A stretch of 64,000 nt of DNA, taken from positions 141,162-205,161 of the forward strand of contig NZ_CDCE01000020.1 in assembly GCF_000819805.1 (NCBI RefSeq). Direction: 5' to 3'. Origin of the DNA: Aeromonas diversa CDC 2478-85. Lineage in GTDB: Bacteria > Pseudomonadota > Gammaproteobacteria > Enterobacterales > Aeromonadaceae. The notes below the pieces were generated by a model. The model did no database searches and was not told where the DNA came from. It saw only the letters and a program-made list of their open reading frames with translations. The translations under genes were made by a program, and so were the position numbers. Of the stretch, positions 63,408 through 64,000 are shown piece by piece (the first letter of the stretch is position 1; each line of letters opens with the position of its first letter).

Positions 63408-64000
63408 TCAGACGAGTTGCGGTAGCAGCGCCTCGCTGTAGGGAACCAGCTCGGCACCGCTGCGTACCCGCTGCACATAGTCGGGGTTGGCGATAAGGGG
63501 GCGGCCGATGGCCACCAGATCGAAGCGGCCGCTGCTTACCGCCTCGTCGGCACTCTCCGGGGTCAGTTGACCCACGCCCACCAGGGTGCCGCGGTAGTGG
63601 GCACGGATGTAGTCGCTGGCGCGTCCGTCCAGATAGTCGAAGGTGAGGGCGTCATCGAAGATCCCCACGTGCAGGTAGGCCAGGGTGCGGTTGTCCAACT
63701 CGCCCAGCAGGTGATCGAACACGGCGCGATCGCGCGGGTCACCCTTGAGGTGTACATAGGCGCCCGGGGAGAGACGCAGGCCGGTGCGCTCGCCGCCGAT
63801 GCGAGCGGCAATGGCGTCGACCACCTCCAGGGCGAAGCGGGCCATGTTGGCCGGGCTGCCGCCGTAGTTGTCTTCGCGCCGGTTGGTGTCGTGGTGCAGG
63901 AACTGGTCGATCAGGTAGCCGTTGGCCCCGTGGATCTCGACCCCGTCGAAGCCGGCGTCGATGGCGTTGGCGGCGGCCTGGGCATAGTCGCGAACCAGCT
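63408..64000 (-). CDS. nemA: alkene reductase, Old Yellow Enzyme family (NemA-like), partial
   Basis: C-terminal 197 residues of a flavin (FMN) ene-reductase; the 5' end lies beyond the window edge. Visible motifs: [19 protein letters not shown] with [14 protein letters not shown] behind it, the loop RLSPGAY and the FMN-phosphate region [14 protein letters not shown]. The family reduces N-ethylmaleimide, nitro compounds and glyceryl trinitrate with NADPH. In E. coli nemA is controlled by the repressor NemR, whose gene would be expected upstream, outside the window. Confidence 0.88.
   Translation of the reverse strand, partial: LVRDYAQAAANAIDAGFDGVEIHGANGYLIDQFLHHDTNRREDNYGGSPANMARFALEVVDAIAARIGGERTGLRLSPGAYVHLKGDPRDRAVFDHLLGELDNRTLAYLHVGIFDDALTFDYLDGRASDYIRAHYRGTLVGVGQLTPESADEAVSSGRFDLVAIGRPLIANPDYVQRVRSGAELVPYSEALLPQLV

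Overview
The window is about 64 kb of GC-rich gammaproteobacterial chromosome. It is almost certainly Aeromonas: a lateral (laf) flagellar filament/motor cluster with two tandem flagellins, a full MSHA type IV pilus locus and the mreBCD-maf-rng-yhdP-tldD block lie side by side. Two lateral flagellin genes are described in A. caviae, but the species cannot be fixed from the sequence. There is no tRNA, rRNA, CRISPR array, insertion sequence or prophage. Gene order is dense and mostly operonic, with many ATGA or TAATG start/stop overlaps.

Layout. (1) 1-8363: end of the lateral flagellar system, lafA1-lafA2 (flagellins), lafB (cap), lafC (FliS chaperone), lafX, lafE (FliK), lafF (FliL), lafS (sigma-28), lafT-lafU (motor). 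Each flagellin has a near-identical sigma-28-type promoter. The window opens inside the right half of the same palindromic terminator that ends lafA1, so a third related unit may lie upstream. (2) 8369-13231: linker region with a PilZ-like protein, a lytic transglycosylase, a small membrane protein, the degenerate GGDEF/EAL protein MshH/CsrD and a PLP-dependent D-cysteine desulfhydrase/ACC deaminase homologue. (3) 13312-30063: MSHA pilus operons, mshI-(PilN-like)-J-K-L-M-N-E-G-F-B-A-C-D-O-P-Q. The 3' part of mshA and the spacer behind it are clearly AT-richer than their surroundings. (4) 30266-41726: cell shape and envelope block, mreB-mreC-mreD-maf-rng-yhdP, a small nucleotidyltransferase gene, a nitrilase-family amidase and tldD. 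(5) 41727-43602: accessory-looking stretch with a small secreted protein, a structured non-coding stretch (candidate sRNA), a 58-aa protein, a FosA-type fosfomycin glutathione transferase and a two-helix membrane protein. (6) 43659-64000: housekeeping and metabolic genes: quinone oxidoreductase, YqaA, a two-domain M16 peptidase, gshA, a long-chain acyl-CoA ligase, a membrane-anchored thioredoxin-fold protein, rimI-holD, ravA-viaA, a TPR-GGDEF diguanylate cyclase, prfC, a BASS transporter, a MarR/AhpD-like pair, a SnoaL-like protein, a MarR-GNAT fusion and a partial Old Yellow Enzyme.

Common thread. The two surface organelles (lateral flagella for swarming, MSHA pilus for attachment) are separated only by a short segment that includes a PilZ-like protein and MshH/CsrD. 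MshE carries the c-di-GMP-binding MshEN motif, and an intact GGEEF cyclase lies further downstream. The swarm/attach switch may therefore be partly encoded here, but this is inference. I found no clearly new multi-gene system. The best leads are the flagellin unit array, the mshA mosaic, the c-di-GMP linker genes, the candidate sRNA at 42342-42470, the promoter with flanking inverted repeat before the secreted protein gene, the long perfect inverted repeat between mreB and mreC, and the solitary nucleotidyltransferase.
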